A DNA stretch of 64,000 bases from Stratiolaelaps scimitus (lineage: Eukaryota; Arthropoda; Arachnida; Mesostigmata; Laelapidae): positions 62,001 through 126,000 of the forward strand of contig JABWDB010000011.1 of the NCBI GenBank assembly GCA_019614645.1. Reading direction: 5' to 3'. A program made the translations under genes and the position numbers. Shown here in pieces: positions 34,270 to 45,087 of this stretch. Below the pieces are notes generated by a model. It made no database searches. It worked only from the letters and a program-made list of their open reading frames with translations, and was not told the DNA's origin. Within the stretch, counting starts at the first letter, position 1. Each line of letters starts with the position of its first letter.

Positions 34270-35007
34270 CTGAACGATTGCGATGCGACCCCAGGGCGAG
34301 CGACGGCGCTCGCGCGGCCGACGATCGCGGTAGCGCCATCCTCGAGCCGTCGCCAGCACCACCGCCTACACCGCTTTGCTCTACCGTCTAGAAATTTACT
34401 TTTACAAGGACATGATGAAACGGCTACACATCTGAAGACTGCTGCGCTCTCCTCGTCCAGTGGTGCACACCCACATACTTTTTACGTTATGTTAAAAATA
34501 CATTACGCTAGCATGCACAAATGCGGCGAAACCGGCAGCGCTCGCAGCGACGATCGTGGCGGGGGCGGGACGGGGGCGGGACGGGGCGGCTGGAGTCGCA
34601 GAGGTCGGGGCAGCGACAGCAGCAGCAGCACCACCACTCGAAAGGAGATGAGGATACAATTAAAATAAGAAAGGTGGCCTTCTTCCCACATGTACGCGCG
34701 CGGATTCTGCCATCGCACATTGTAGATCTGTCGACCCTACGATTTGGCCGGTGGTGGTCCTGCTGCTGCGGCGGCGGCTGCTTCCGCCGCCGAAGTGCTG
34801 CAGTGGCGATATATTTCGTCGGCGTCTCTGCTGCACTTTCCATCGGTGGCGACTGCGGGTAGCAGCAGCAGCAGCAGCGTCGACGGAGGCGGCTGAGAAC
34901 GTAGAAACTAGTTGTCTCTGCGCGAAGAGGCGGACATAGGAGCTCTGGAGAAGAGCGGCACAGGGGTTGGTAGGGGGTGTTGGCCAGGCTTACACGGTTG
35001 GAGCCAA

Positions 35008-35043
<36 letters not shown>

Positions 35044-35700
35044 GAATGCCGCGCAGAGCTGCATAACGATTGTGGTCCGGGAGCGTATTAAATCGGACTT
35101 TGATTGTAGGTTTACTCTGCCGCTGCGGTGCTCCACATTCGACGCCCTCGGCTCGACTCGGCGCATCGCGGAGCGCGGCGGTTCTCCGGATATCGTTGCT
35201 CTGCACGATGCGGGTAGCGGTGGAAGGACGGCGGTGCCGCTGCCCCATGAGCTACAGCGGCGGTGAGATAACCCTTCTGATTTGGAACGCTACCGGGAGA
35301 TCGGTAGCTCGGTAACGTTGATGATGCTGCTGTAGCTCGAACCGCGTCGGCTGCTGCTTTGAGACAGCTCCGCGGGTGAACGAGAGCATAGACTAGCCCA
35401 TGATTTCGTTAACCGCCGCTCCGATTCGTGCTTCTATTCTACGTATTTGGCTGCCGACCAAGCACATTCATCCGGGTACGACGCGCGCACAACGCTTTGC
35501 TTTTGAGAGGAGAACCCAGCAGCGCCAGAAGAAGCCGAGTGAGAGAGCACAAATGAAGATGTATTGCGCCACTCGTAGTTGTTTGTCCGGGTGCTTCCCG
35601 CAGGCCGCCGCCGCCATCACCTCCACTGCGACAACCACCGGCGTCGTCGACCAGAGGTCGCGTTCGTTGTAGGCCTAAGAATGGACTTCGGCGGTGCGCT
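34270..35700. other. GC-rich island with overlapping frames and trinucleotide repeats
   Basis: The plus strand has a 172-codon frame (34150-34668) and the minus strand a 246-codon frame (34508-35248). The latter translates to Arg/Cys/Ser runs typical of a wrong frame through CAG/CTG and GA repeats. AGC repeats lie at 34617-34630 and 34861-34878, and a pure (GA)n array at 35010-35042. It could be a CpG island of a neighbouring gene. I do not call a coding strand. Confidence 0.35.
34559..34590 (+). other. G-quadruplex-prone tract
   Basis: Runs of 5, 3, 5, 3 and 4 G are separated by one or two bases (GGGGGCGGGAC repeated twice, then GGGGCGG). This fits the standard four-tract G-quadruplex pattern on the plus strand. 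It sits inside a GC-rich island about 290 bp from the membrane-protein exon. Confidence 0.75.
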
Positions 35701-35776
35701 TTTTCTGCTTGTTAGTATTGCGTTCTTGAGAAACTTATAGATAATGAGACCAAGAGACAGAGAGAGAGTATGGAAG

Positions 35777-35778
<2 letters not shown>

Positions 35779-35828
<50 letters not shown>

Positions 35829-35836
35829 GGGGAGAG
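35779..35836. repeat. (TA)n followed by (GA)n compound microsatellite
   Basis: About 16 TA units run directly into about 13 GA units. Confidence 0.95.
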
Positions 35837-35839
35837 AGA

Positions 35840-36840
35840 GTTATCAGCTAAGGTCGTTCCTTACAGCGAGACTTCCACCACGTTGCTCATAGAATGGCCT
35901 CCATTAAGTTGCCGTGTACTAGCGACATCCCCGTATGGATGCCGCTAGTATGTTTTTACATAATGCAGGCGCATATATTATGCACATGGAAATGTATACG
36001 TGCATGACGGTGTTCTTCAAGTGTGTTAAGGTGTTGCCCTCGATCGTGAACGAATCGCCGTTGCAGTAGTCACTAGCTCTAGGGCAGCCAGAACTAGCGC
36101 CAGGTTTTCAGCACTGCGTGGTATTCCGGAAGACAAACATGCTTATTACGTTGATCGTAGATGATCGTGTGTGCCGATAGGCCGCGTAGGCGGAGGCTAT
36201 AGCGCCTGTATGCGGAAGTCGTAGGCGATCGTCGTAGCGAGAGATAGAGAGAAGGGAATCCGCAGGAAGGGTTCACCTTTTTTCACCGTTATTAAAGTTA
36301 TTATAGAAAAATAAACGTAGAAACGCTGTCCACGGTCTCGAATGCGAATAGTATTGCCTTAGCGATAATTGCTCGTCTAGTGACCATTTTGAGACCATTT
36401 TGGGTCCGAAAAAGCAGTTCCGTGGACGTTAAATGCTGGCTGAGCGTCAGCCCGACATCCTTAGTATTCCTTAGTGACCATTGGGAAAATGCCTTCAATA
36501 ACGAAACAAGCCGCGTGTAGTATGGCGGATCTAGTCGAGCCGCGTGAACAGCGTTTCGATATTCGTGCACTTTTATTTCTATGTGAAAGCATCGTGGTAA
36601 TCATACCGTTTCAAAGACAGCTAGAGAGCGCTAAATCTTCGCAGAATGTTGTGTTGTTAAATGCCGATGAAGCTCAACGGTGACGTTGTAACACCCTACG
36701 CCAACAGGTTTAAGCGGCAACGCACTACAGGCATGCGCGACAGGGAACGAGTTCATCTTCGCTTCAAGGATAGCTCCCTTGGGTGGGTTGCTTACGCGCG
36801 TCAGCGGGCTGAACGCAAGCTGAGTTCTGAAAGCTGCATT
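35840..36840. other. Spacer with a short dispersed repeat and weak exon-like frames
   Basis: Contains repeat F copy 1 (36410-36434). Plus frames 36474-36683 and 36661-36846 are open; an ATG at 36516 opens a frame that ends at a possible donor, but simple splicing into the next candidate exon does not keep a frame. Confidence 0.3.
36410..36434 (+). repeat. Dispersed repeat F, copy 1
   Basis: AAAGCAGTTCCGTGGACGTT followed by AAATG; 24 of 25 bases match 48745-48769. Weaker similarity continues on the right (TGG, GTCAG). Confidence 0.6.
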
Positions 36841-36846
36841 GCTTAA

Positions 36847-37182
36847 CCTTCACAGCCAGACATTGTGAAGGATGCATTGAAAATGCAGAAGTGGACTAAA
36901 TACGAGGCAGTGAAAGCTGTTGCAACTATGTTGAGGTGCGCTTCGAACTCGTCGCTCTGTCGCCTTCCTATTCTGAGCCTACTTCTTGGAAACCATGTTA
37001 TCGAGGGTACAGCATTTGTGTACGTCCTTGGTGCCACCCTCAACGACACTCCATCGGCTGCCGCATACGTTGAGGAGCTAATTCAACGCCCAGCAATCGC
37101 CGTCAACTCACTAAAACCGCTCGAGAACCTCTTAGGGCGAATGGGCTGCCAACCTGCAGATCTTGCAAAACTCGCTCCTTGA
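36847..37182 (+). CDS. Candidate terminal exon, helical protein, unknown
   Basis: A plus-strand acceptor-like AACCTTCACAG (ending 36855) precedes a frame that stays open for about 108 codons to a TGA at 37180-37182. The translation has a folded-protein composition with alternating amphipathic stretches (KMQKWTKYEAVKAVATMLRC near the start, VEELIQRPAIAVNSLKPLEN near the end). It could be a helical-repeat or uncharacterised domain; I do not recognise it. No ATG starts the frame, so it would need an upstream exon. Confidence 0.35.
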   Translation, partial: PSQPDIVKDALKMQKWTKYEAVKAVATMLRCASNSSLCRLPILSLLLGNHVIEGTAFVYVLGATLNDTPSAAAYVEELIQRPAIAVNSLKPLENLLGRMGCQPADLAKLAP

Positions 37183-37184
37183 TG

Positions 37185-39535
37185 CTCTCGGTGGCTTAGC
37201 TGTGGTGAAATGAAGGCTGCTGGCAAAACGAGATTCCATACCAGAATCTGGTCGGTGTTTTATAATGACTACAAAAAATGAATATAGTTTAGGCTCTCCT
37301 AATTCCCGATGGGATTTGGCTTCCGTGCAACTAACTGCCGTATCAGGGTTAGAAATTAATACATGGTTTTAAGGGTGAACGCGCACAACAGTTATAGTGA
37401 TGCCTTTACTTTGCCGTTTGTACTTGAATAGAGCGATTTCTTTCGAAACAAATCCGTCTAGCAAATCTCTCAAATTCTTCAAGCCCTATCTTTGAGGTGT
37501 TATTCCAGCAACCAGAAATTAATTTGCCACTACTCTCGTACCTTCTTCTTGTCCTTGTACTCCTAATTATTAGTTGTCCAATTAGTCTTAGACTCGTCCT
37601 TTTTTGTACTTCTGTGCCACAAAGTACTCGCTATACCTTACAGCTCTGCAACGTACGCCATCGATAGTGGGTGTATCCACGCTCCACGTAGCAGGACAGC
37701 ACTTCCGTGAGGTGGTTCCTGCCCAAATACTTGAAGGTGACCACATGTATTACTATAAGTGTGGATATAGTGTCTACCTTCCTGCCCAAATAGACCAGCA
37801 TATATCGTGTTGTTATGTTAAATTAAATGTAGAAGAAAAATAGCTAATATTTAACAGCTAGCATTTAACATCCACGATATTGCAATACAGGAGTCTAATC
37901 TAAGCCTAGCAACATTCTAAAACCCAAAGCAGAAGTGATGTGACGGCGAGTATCGAAAAAAACGTGCACTTAATTAGTATCGATTGACAAAGCAAGCTTA
38001 GCACTTTAAGATCAGCCTTCGTGCGTTATGTGGCTAGCTATGATGTTTAACAATAGTGATATCTGTCCGCTGCTTTGACGGCTCGTGTCGTTCGCCGTCA
38101 TCTTTCAACGGCAGCCAGAATGACGGGGATCGTCATACCTTCATTTTGCACAACGGGTCTGTGACGGGTTCTCTCATGCTCCTCCAATATTAACACTAGA
38201 TCTTTACAGTTAGGTAGAATAGAGTACCAGTCAAGATAGAATGAAAAGGTCGGCTGCCAGCCGAAAGAAGATCGCGTTTCAACTGTACACCCGTGTTTCT
38301 TTTTGTCCTAACGGAGGGCATACGGACTACCCTATTTCAAGCCTATCTTTGCGAAGTCTCCACTTTGTTGGAAAAAAAGAGAAATGTTTATAGCCGGAGG
38401 TATCGATATCGAGCTAACAGTTAAAAATAGCTCAGTGCAAGATAGAGCTAGGCAATACTTATTTTTGCTTTTCTTTATGTATTTATCCTATTTCCCAATG
38501 AGTTCCAAGTATTCTAGTTTTCGCCAACAACAGATACCTACGTGCCTACTACCATCTTAAGGGTGGAGTTTGTCCGCAACAATTTCCATTATTTCCAAAA
38601 TGCAAAACCACCTAAGCCGCATAGGTACATATATATATACATATACCCTAACTGTCATCTACCCCCACTCATGTTTAGAACAAAAAACACCGCGCGTATT
38701 TATTGTATAAGTGCGAATAATATATATATATATACGTTTATTATAAAATGTTCTCTTCGCCATGAACTGGACAGCCACCTGCTCATTATTCACCATCCCA
38801 CGAGTTAACAAAATTGTTTCTGCGCAAAGACCTCTTGTGTATCTCCTTAACCCTTATTCCTCTCTCTCTCTCTCTCTCCTTTTCAGTTCTTCCATCTTCT
38901 TATTTTGTTCTCTGTTCATCTCCGCTTCATCATCGTCTTCTCTATCATATGTCTTCCCTTGCCCTTCAACACTTTAGCATTCGTCCCCGCCTCACCTCTG
39001 CCCCACCGATCGTTTCCATCGCCTTTTCCCCATGACCGCGTTGTCTGTATTTTTTGTTGGCCGCCTTGGCCGCGCCATAAAATCATTTGTTCGCTCTGCG
39101 ACCCCATTTTGGTACAGTTTCCTCTGCGGTATAATGCGTTTGCTTTTCTTTTTCTCGTTTAGATATTCTTCATTCTCCAATCAACGAGTGTCGACGCCGT
39201 TCGCAACGTATACATCTGACGCTCAACATTCGTCCGACCTCTGAACATCGCGTCCCGTCCGCTCGTTATTGTGTTATATTATCGCAACCTGGATATTTTC
39301 ATCAGCATCACACTATGAGAGTGCCTGTTCATCTATAGTTAACCCTGATAATAATACTAATATACTATTTATTATAATAATAATAATAATAACAGTAGTA
39401 TTAATACTCGTAATCCTTTCATATTTTTCATTAGCATTCTAAACTTGATTTTATTCGTTTGGTAACAAATCACCATATTATTGTCATCATGATCATTATA
39501 TATTTATATATCTCAGAGTCATACCTCTTCGCTCC
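37185..39535. other. Spacer, AT-rich, with CT and TA runs
   Basis: Contains a CT array at 38859-38880, short TA runs near 38630 and 38720, and an AAT array at 39374-39396. Frames around 38762-39244 are pyrimidine-rich translations. No supported gene. Confidence 0.4.
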
Positions 39536-39540
39536 CCCAG

Positions 39541-39790
39541 CTTCACGCTCCGAATTGGTGCATGAGATAGCTGGCAGCGTCACCTTCTTAATCTTAGGAG
39601 AGCAGGATCATGCAATATATTCCTCCGGGGAAATACGTCTTTTGCCATCAAGTCCACCTATCCGTCGCTCCAATCTATCCTCCGTGCCGGCCCCGTACGA
39701 GGTCGACCGAGGTGGCACATCTTCATGCCGCAACATCCATCACGCCGCCCCTCACGCCTTGCACATACTGACGTCGGCGAGTAGTAACTG
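39541..39790 (+). CDS. Candidate internal exon bounded by canonical splice sites
   Basis: A strong acceptor (CTCTTCGCTCCCCCAG, ending 39540) and a strong donor (ACTG|GTAAGTAG at 39790/39791) bound 250 bp. Two frames close quickly. The third stays open throughout, giving 82 codons plus split codons at both ends, with a Ser/Pro/His-containing translation (SRSELVHEIAGSVTFLILGE at the start) and increasingly C/G-ending codons. No family is recognised. The pairing of good splice signals with exactly one open frame makes this one of the better exon candidates. Confidence 0.4.
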
Positions 39791-40200
39791 GTAAGTAGAT
39801 CTTAGCTATGTCGCACCTACATCATCAGTCGTCGAGAGGTCAGCAAAATGGGGACAGGTCGGTCTCCACATCGTTATATTTTTTGCTCTTCGTCATGGCG
39901 GCCATTCAAAATAATAGAGGAGCTTGACGCTGAGGGCCCCACAGCCGTGGGCGTTGGGTCGGTGTCCCGTCCCGTTCGATTTTTGCTCTCAAGTGTAGGT
40001 CCACGTGCGTGCTCCAAGCTTCACCACCACGTGAACCTGAAATATCCGCGAGCGTATATCTATATATGTGTGTGAATGCATATGTGCGTGTTAAGGCGTG
40101 AACGTATACGCTGCTATGGAACCGGCTGTCTGTACTCGAAATGTTTCGATTCGGATGTCCGGCGCCACTAGCAGCTCTATCCGCCCACCTGAACACTCAC

Positions 40201-40312
40201 GTATGCCAATGATGACAATAGTAATATAATAGTAATCGCGGTGGAAGAGGACACGGGTTCCTGGGTGGATAGCGATGCCCTTGATGAGAGCGCACGACTC
40301 GCGATTCGTCGG
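40201..40312 (-). CDS. Candidate internal exon with hydrophobic end, frame uncertain
   Basis: On the minus strand TTTCTTTCGTCAG is a strong acceptor (right edge 40312) and CATAC|GTGAGTGTTC a strong donor (left edge 40201). All three frames are open. The frame with the best codon pattern reads ESCALIKGIAIHPG, then RVLFHRDYYYITIVIIGI, hydrophobic at its end. A longer frame covering 40197-40544 is an alternative. No family is recognised. Confidence 0.25.
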
Positions 40313-40549
40313 CTGACGAAAGAAACTCTGGGTAACGCAACGCGTCAGCCCCTTGTGTAGGACTACTATCGCAAGGAATTTCGTGCTCTGAGGCCACCAC
40401 TGAGTTGATTGGCAAGATCTTGTTGAACGATTTGGTCAAATTGCCGTATTTGGTACTATTGCTCACAGCGACGAATAGAGGTGCATTTTGCGCAGTGTTC
40501 AGCATCGCGGAGCCAACCAGGAGCGACATATGTAGCTCGACCAAGCAGG

Positions 40550-42500
40550 TTTTCTCCTCGTTTTTCCACCATCCTCTATATGATCTGTATCTGTACGCTT
40601 GGGGGGAGGAACGGGGTAGAGGCTTACGATACAGCTTAGTTCAGCATGTCAATGCTCAATGTGTAGGCGACGTAGAGGCATCTTCACCATGTACGAGAAA
40701 TCTACGTTGATCCGTACACGAGAACAACGGTCGCTGGCGAACTCATGCGAGCACATCGCCTCAGAGTATTTGTTTCATCGATCATAGCCTCTTGTTTTTT
40801 CGACAGCCTCAGCAGCCGGTTCGAGACTTTCAGCAATAGAAAGGTTGAGTGACGGAGTGTTCACGTACCACGACTCGGCCTCGGTTCACTTTGGCCGAAT
40901 AGGAGCGAAACTCAACATACGGTAATGCCTATAGCGATCGCATGGTGAGGAGGAATCACATGGGTGAGAAACAATTGATCAGGAGAACACCAATGATGAA
41001 CTGTCGGATGGAGTGCTGATTGATGGCTCTAGCGTTTCGATCTGTCGATTAGAATGATTAGTCTCGAGTGTGTTTTTTTTCCGCTTGCGTGGTGGACACG
41101 TACCGCTTTTTAATGAAATTGGCCCAATGGATAAGATCTCGCGAGATTAGACAGTGCACTTGCAATATGCTGAATTTGAATCAAAGGCACACAAAAGTCA
41201 ATTGTTTTGGTCAACGCTGACTATGTGAAAAGCCGTTCAACGTTCGACACGCACATTTCTGCGAGGAGGGTAGCGTATGAATAGTTTCTGCTTCAATTAA
41301 AGATAAGCCAACGATAAAGTTTCATGTCACAAGTTCGTAGCCAGGTCAAATTGGGGATGGGTTGTCGCTTTAACGAAGCAACGTTCATCCTTCGATAAAG
41401 GAGTTCTTCAAGTCTATATCCTTGCAATACATACTGGGATAGGACAGCAAATCCTTTCAAGACATAAGGCTCAAGGCTCAAATTTATTGACCAACGTATG
41501 TGTTAGCTGGCCCAAGGGCAGCGGTCCGATTGCGAGTGCCTTTAAATATCGCGTGACTGCCACAGATGAATCAGCACATTTGCCGGGCAGCGAGAGGGCT
41601 CGCTATTTTTTTTTACTGATTTCTGCAATATGCTTTATTGCCCAGCTCAGATAGAGATACGCTCAGATGTGAGATGAGGTCTGCCTAAGCCCATAATACG
41701 CAGCGTCTCAACGCAAGCTCGGGGGCCAAACATTGCTTTGAGAACTTGACGAAAACTACAAATCAACAAGGAATGATGGCACCACAGTTCGAGACGATCG
41801 AGAGCCAATGTTGGTAATGATTAGAGACATATAGTGTGACTCACGTAAGGCAATGGGAATTGGCCACGTTTCCGCGAAAAGTTCTGGCGTGGGTTTTATA
41901 TTATTACTGTACCTATGAATGGCCAGAATCTCGGTAATTTGGAACATGCGCCAACATGTGTTCAGGTGCTAGAGCTCGTCTGTGTCCCTCTGCTCCGAAG
42001 AATCATGGTCTTTCAAAATGACTCTCAAGATAGCTCGCATTACTTACACTACGCTTGCACTTAAATATATCTTGAATTGGACCGCTTTCCAATTTACAGT
42101 TCTGTTGCATTCAATCGACACCGATGTCCCGTTTGTCTGTTAGTCCCAATTATTATTCAAATGCCCGCGTCAAATCATCAATCGAATTCTCCTTACGCGA
42201 TTAACACTTTTCATGCCATTTCATTCTTATCTCCAGGGTCACCTTCACCGAAACAGTATCCAAGATCACCTCTCAATTAAACTACTCATCCAGGGGCACG
42301 ATTCCACGATAACCTTGACACTAGGCGATCCATACGAACCTCAGAATCATCTGTGCAAGATAGCGATATTCACGATATTCCTCGTCTCACGCTTCAACCA
42401 TCTCGACCATTCTCCCCTATATATGCTCTCCTTCGGCGTTGTTCTCTGATGCAAATTGCCGTTGCTGCATTGCTTACATATACATTTCAATTCTGCCTTC
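40550..42500. other. Spacer, nothing supported
   Basis: Frames at 41293-41481 (minus), 41756-41947 (minus) and 42077-42449 (plus) are open but not recognisable. No repeat family copies were seen. Confidence 0.4.
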
Positions 42501-42504
42501 TTAC

Positions 42505-42732
42505 CCAAGTATTGTCGTCTCAGCCTCATTCTACAGTGCGGCTCGTTATCCCAAGCGTCTAGGGACGAGACGGTGTAGATCCGATAACCTCCTGGAGTAA
42601 AGAGGCATCGGTGCCATTCAGTGTCCAGGCCACTGACCGGCTTCCAAAATGCACCGTTACGTCGCCTTGAATAACGGCAGCGTTTTTTCTTTTTCTTTGT
42701 CACCTTCACTTGCCAAGCCACGCGTAGCGTTT
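42505..42732 (-). CDS. Candidate internal exon, Trp/Arg/Tyr-rich, unknown
   Basis: The minus-strand frame is open across this stretch and ends at a good donor (TACTTGG|GTAAGAAGG; exon edge 42505). A CTGTAACAG 5' of it (edge 42732) may be the acceptor. It reads as a natural protein with many Trp and aromatic residues, for example FWKPVSGLDTEWHRCLF and TVSSLDAWDNEPHC, after a basic stretch from an A-rich tract. Codons are C/G-ending in the well-behaved part. Phase (one base left over) is compatible with other minus-strand candidates at lower coordinates, but that is weak evidence. Family not recognised. Confidence 0.35.
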
Positions 42733-43207
42733 CTGTTACAGTATCATTGTGTCAAGGACGAACGTACACGCACAAATATGTTATTGTTTCCTATATATAT
42801 GTCTGTGTGTATATATAATTATATTTTCGTATATATTCACCTTAGGTATCATAATAATGATAATTGTAATTACAATAGCCATGACATATAATTATCGAAG
42901 CTCACATCGATCATCTATTCGATTGATTAGTATTGGGTCAGCTAGTTGCTGTTAATTGTTTCTTAGTCGTAATTCTTACATTGGTTATTAATTGACAGAG
43001 TTAAACAACAAACAGGCGACACACATGTCGCAAATAATGACTTTGTTCTTCCTTACCCACTGTAGCTTATTATTATTCTTATAATTATTTTCAGGAGGTA
43101 CATAGAAATGGTGAAATACGCTCCCCTTAGCTCACGTTGCTAATTACGTCCATTCGAACACATTCTCCCTTGTTCGTCCCTTGTCAGCGCCTTCTTGTCA
43201 CCTTTGT

Positions 43208-43376
43208 TTAGTTGGCTTGTGTTTGTTCTCCGCTCAGGTTAGAAATATTCTTCATATCCGATATCGTAGACGTGTGAAGCTTTGAATGAAGTGATGCCTT
43301 TTGTTCGACTTCGAATTCCAACTGGCCTGAAGATCCAAGAGGTTTCGGCGGCAGGCTACGATTCAGCCGAGATATA
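43208..43376 (-). CDS. Candidate terminal exon, Ser/Leu/Glu-rich, unknown
   Basis: A pyrimidine-rich acceptor region on the minus strand (CTACTCTACTGCAATTAAG) is followed by 56 codons to TAA at 43208-43210. The translation has natural composition (LPPKPLGSSGQLEFEVEQKA, then LHTSTISDMKNISNLSGEQT). The upstream part of this open frame crosses a (TA)n array, which would be intronic. It must belong to a gene extending to higher coordinates. Confidence 0.3.
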
Positions 43377-43494
43377 CTTAATTGCAGTAGAGTAGTAGAG
43401 TAGTAGTCGATGTAGCAATGGCAGATTTGCCCAATCGAAGCAAATTGTAAGCGGTATCCGACTATAGTTACCCATTTTCTTTCATTGAGTTTAT

Positions 43495-43495
<1 letters not shown>

Positions 43496-43536
<41 letters not shown>
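43496..43536. repeat. (TA)n microsatellite
   Basis: About 20 uninterrupted TA units. Confidence 0.95.
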
Positions 43537-43538
<2 letters not shown>

Positions 43539-43831
43539 ATTGTAGAAGGAACGCGGTGAAACTGTCGAGTGAAATCCAATTAGGCCCGCCAGGGATGTTG
43601 GTGACCCTCTGGCGTCAGCGGATCTTGTTGTACCACGTATTTCGTGAGGTCCAGTATGAACGGAAACATTGAAACCAAAGTCACCAAGCATCTTTCATCA
43701 TCGCACAGGATGGTACATTATTAGCCGGCGCTGTACTCATGGTGCATACTAAAGCTGTACCATCTAGTCCACCTTGATCCTTACGTTAGAGACAATCCGT
43801 TCCCTTTTCTTGTCTTGACCGTGTCTGCTCT

Positions 43832-44095
43832 TTGTCCAATCGTGCAACCCAACCTTGTCGTTGTTGCTGTTTCTCGTGCTCCGCTTGCCGTGGCCGTGTT
43901 TGCTTCGCTGGTGGTACTAGTCGTCGTGGTAACCGATCTGTTGCTAGCGGCATCTGGCCCGTTGTAGCCGACATGGCCGGCAGAGCTGGCAACAGCAACA
44001 TTAGCAGTATCGATGAAAGCGGATCGAGACCCGCCCGTTTTGTCGACGATCTCGTCAGGGTACGAAAAGAAGAAGCCTGCGCGCGGCTTGGGTGA
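43832..44095 (+). CDS. Candidate open frame upstream of, and in phase with, the long GC-rich frame
   Basis: This 87-codon plus frame shares its phase with the long frame starting at 44126 and is separated from it by two consecutive TGA codons. The second half is natural-looking (VVADMAGRAGNSNISSIDES, then RFVDDLVRVRKEEACARLG). It could be an exon spliced to the next or part of a 5' region. The minus strand is also open across it. Confidence 0.2.
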   Translation: MSNRATQPCRCCCFSCSACRGRVCFAGGTSRRGNRSVASGIWPVVADMAGRAGNSNISSIDESGSRPARFVDDLVRVRKEEACARLG

Positions 44096-44125
44096 TGATC
44101 TCGAACATCAACATTAGCGTCAACG

Positions 44126-44810
44126 ATGCTGATGTGGCCACCGTCGACGTCACGGCGTATCTTCCGTGAACGGAGGCTTGACGAAAAACGTGCCTGTGCT
44201 CGAGGCTCGACCGAGCGAGCTCGGCGGCTCCGCGAGCTTTTTCGCCAACGGTTCAGGCCGCTACGACCCCTGCCGAGGGTCCGGCCGGCCCGCTCGTTCC
44301 AGCGGACTTTCCAGAACCGCCTTGTGGCCGCTGCTACTGATGTTGTCAACGCCGGTGCTGACGACGACAACGACGCCGCCGCCGCCATCAGTGGCCTCCC
44401 CATCGGCCATGACAACGAAGGTACCGGCGACTTCAATCGCTGGGGAGGTGGCTCTTTGTCAATATTGTTTCGCTCTCCGTCGTCGACGCCTTCGAGAGCT
44501 TCTTCTTCACGTGTCGTTTTCTTCGGCTGCCCACGAACGAACGCTTTTCTTTCAGCGGCTGCTTGCTTCATCGGCGCGGACATCGATATCAGGGCGTACC
44601 TAGAGGCGTTTTCAGCAGCACCACCACCATCATCATCATTGTGGTTATCGGGCGGCCGGTTGCGAACGTGCGCCATCGAGACCATCAAGACCATCATTCC
44701 GACGCGGACGACACCTGGACGCCGTGAAGACGCGACAGCTGCCGTGGCACCACCAGCAGCAGGCAACGCGCTGTGTGAGTGCCGGCTGTGGCAATGTATA
44801 TCTCGCTGTC
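44126..44810 (+). CDS. Candidate exon within the longest open frame of the window
   Basis: The plus frame is open for 412 codons (44126-45364), the longest here, with an RNY codon pattern. A canonical donor, CGCTGTC|GTGAGTATAG, lies at 44810/44811, and another, CTGT|GTGAGTGCC, at 44774/44775. Immediately after the first, a TG microsatellite (44821-44875) begins, which looks intronic. The translated part has an Arg-rich start, an acidic Asp/Ala stretch (NAGADDDNDAAAAISGLPIG), Ser-rich and hydrophobic segments, and no recognised domain. The minus strand is also open for 391 codons (43786-44961) in a different, Arg-rich phase; the plus frame is preferred on codon pattern and donor. Confidence 0.35.
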
Positions 44811-44820
44811 GTGAGTATAG

Positions 44821-44875
44821 TTGTGTGTGTGTGTGTCTGGCTGTTTGTCTGTGTGTGTGTGTTTGTGTATCTGTT
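44821..44875. repeat. (TG)n microsatellite
   Basis: Interrupted TG/TC repeat directly after a splice-donor-like GTGAGT. Confidence 0.9.
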
Positions 44876-45051
44876 TTGACGATAGCCGTCAACGGCGAAG
44901 ACTTCGACAGGTCACGACCGCGACGACAACAACAATGTCTTCCTTCGCGCACTCGTGACACTTGTGAGACAACTCGCTCCGACGCTGAATCGGCGGAACG
45001 TCCACCCGGACGGAATCTTCCGACGATCGACGACCTGGAGATCGAGCTTCA

Positions 45052-45075
45052 GGGGGGGTGGGGGGGTGGGGGGCC
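45052..45075 (+). other. G-quadruplex-prone tract
   Basis: Three G runs of 7, 7 and 6 separated by single T residues; the long runs can supply the four G tracts needed. Confidence 0.7.
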
Positions 45076-45087
45076 GAGCTACGCTGA

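Noticed and set aside
34508..35248. 246-codon minus-strand frame as a protein gene
   Set aside because: The translation is dominated by Arg, Cys and Ser runs from CAG/CTG and GA repeats and looks like a wrong frame through GC-rich repeats.
43786..44961. 391-codon minus-strand frame as the gene
   Set aside because: Arg/Ser-rich composition in the off-phase to the RNY pattern; the plus frame fits codon pattern and splice donor better. Not fully excluded.
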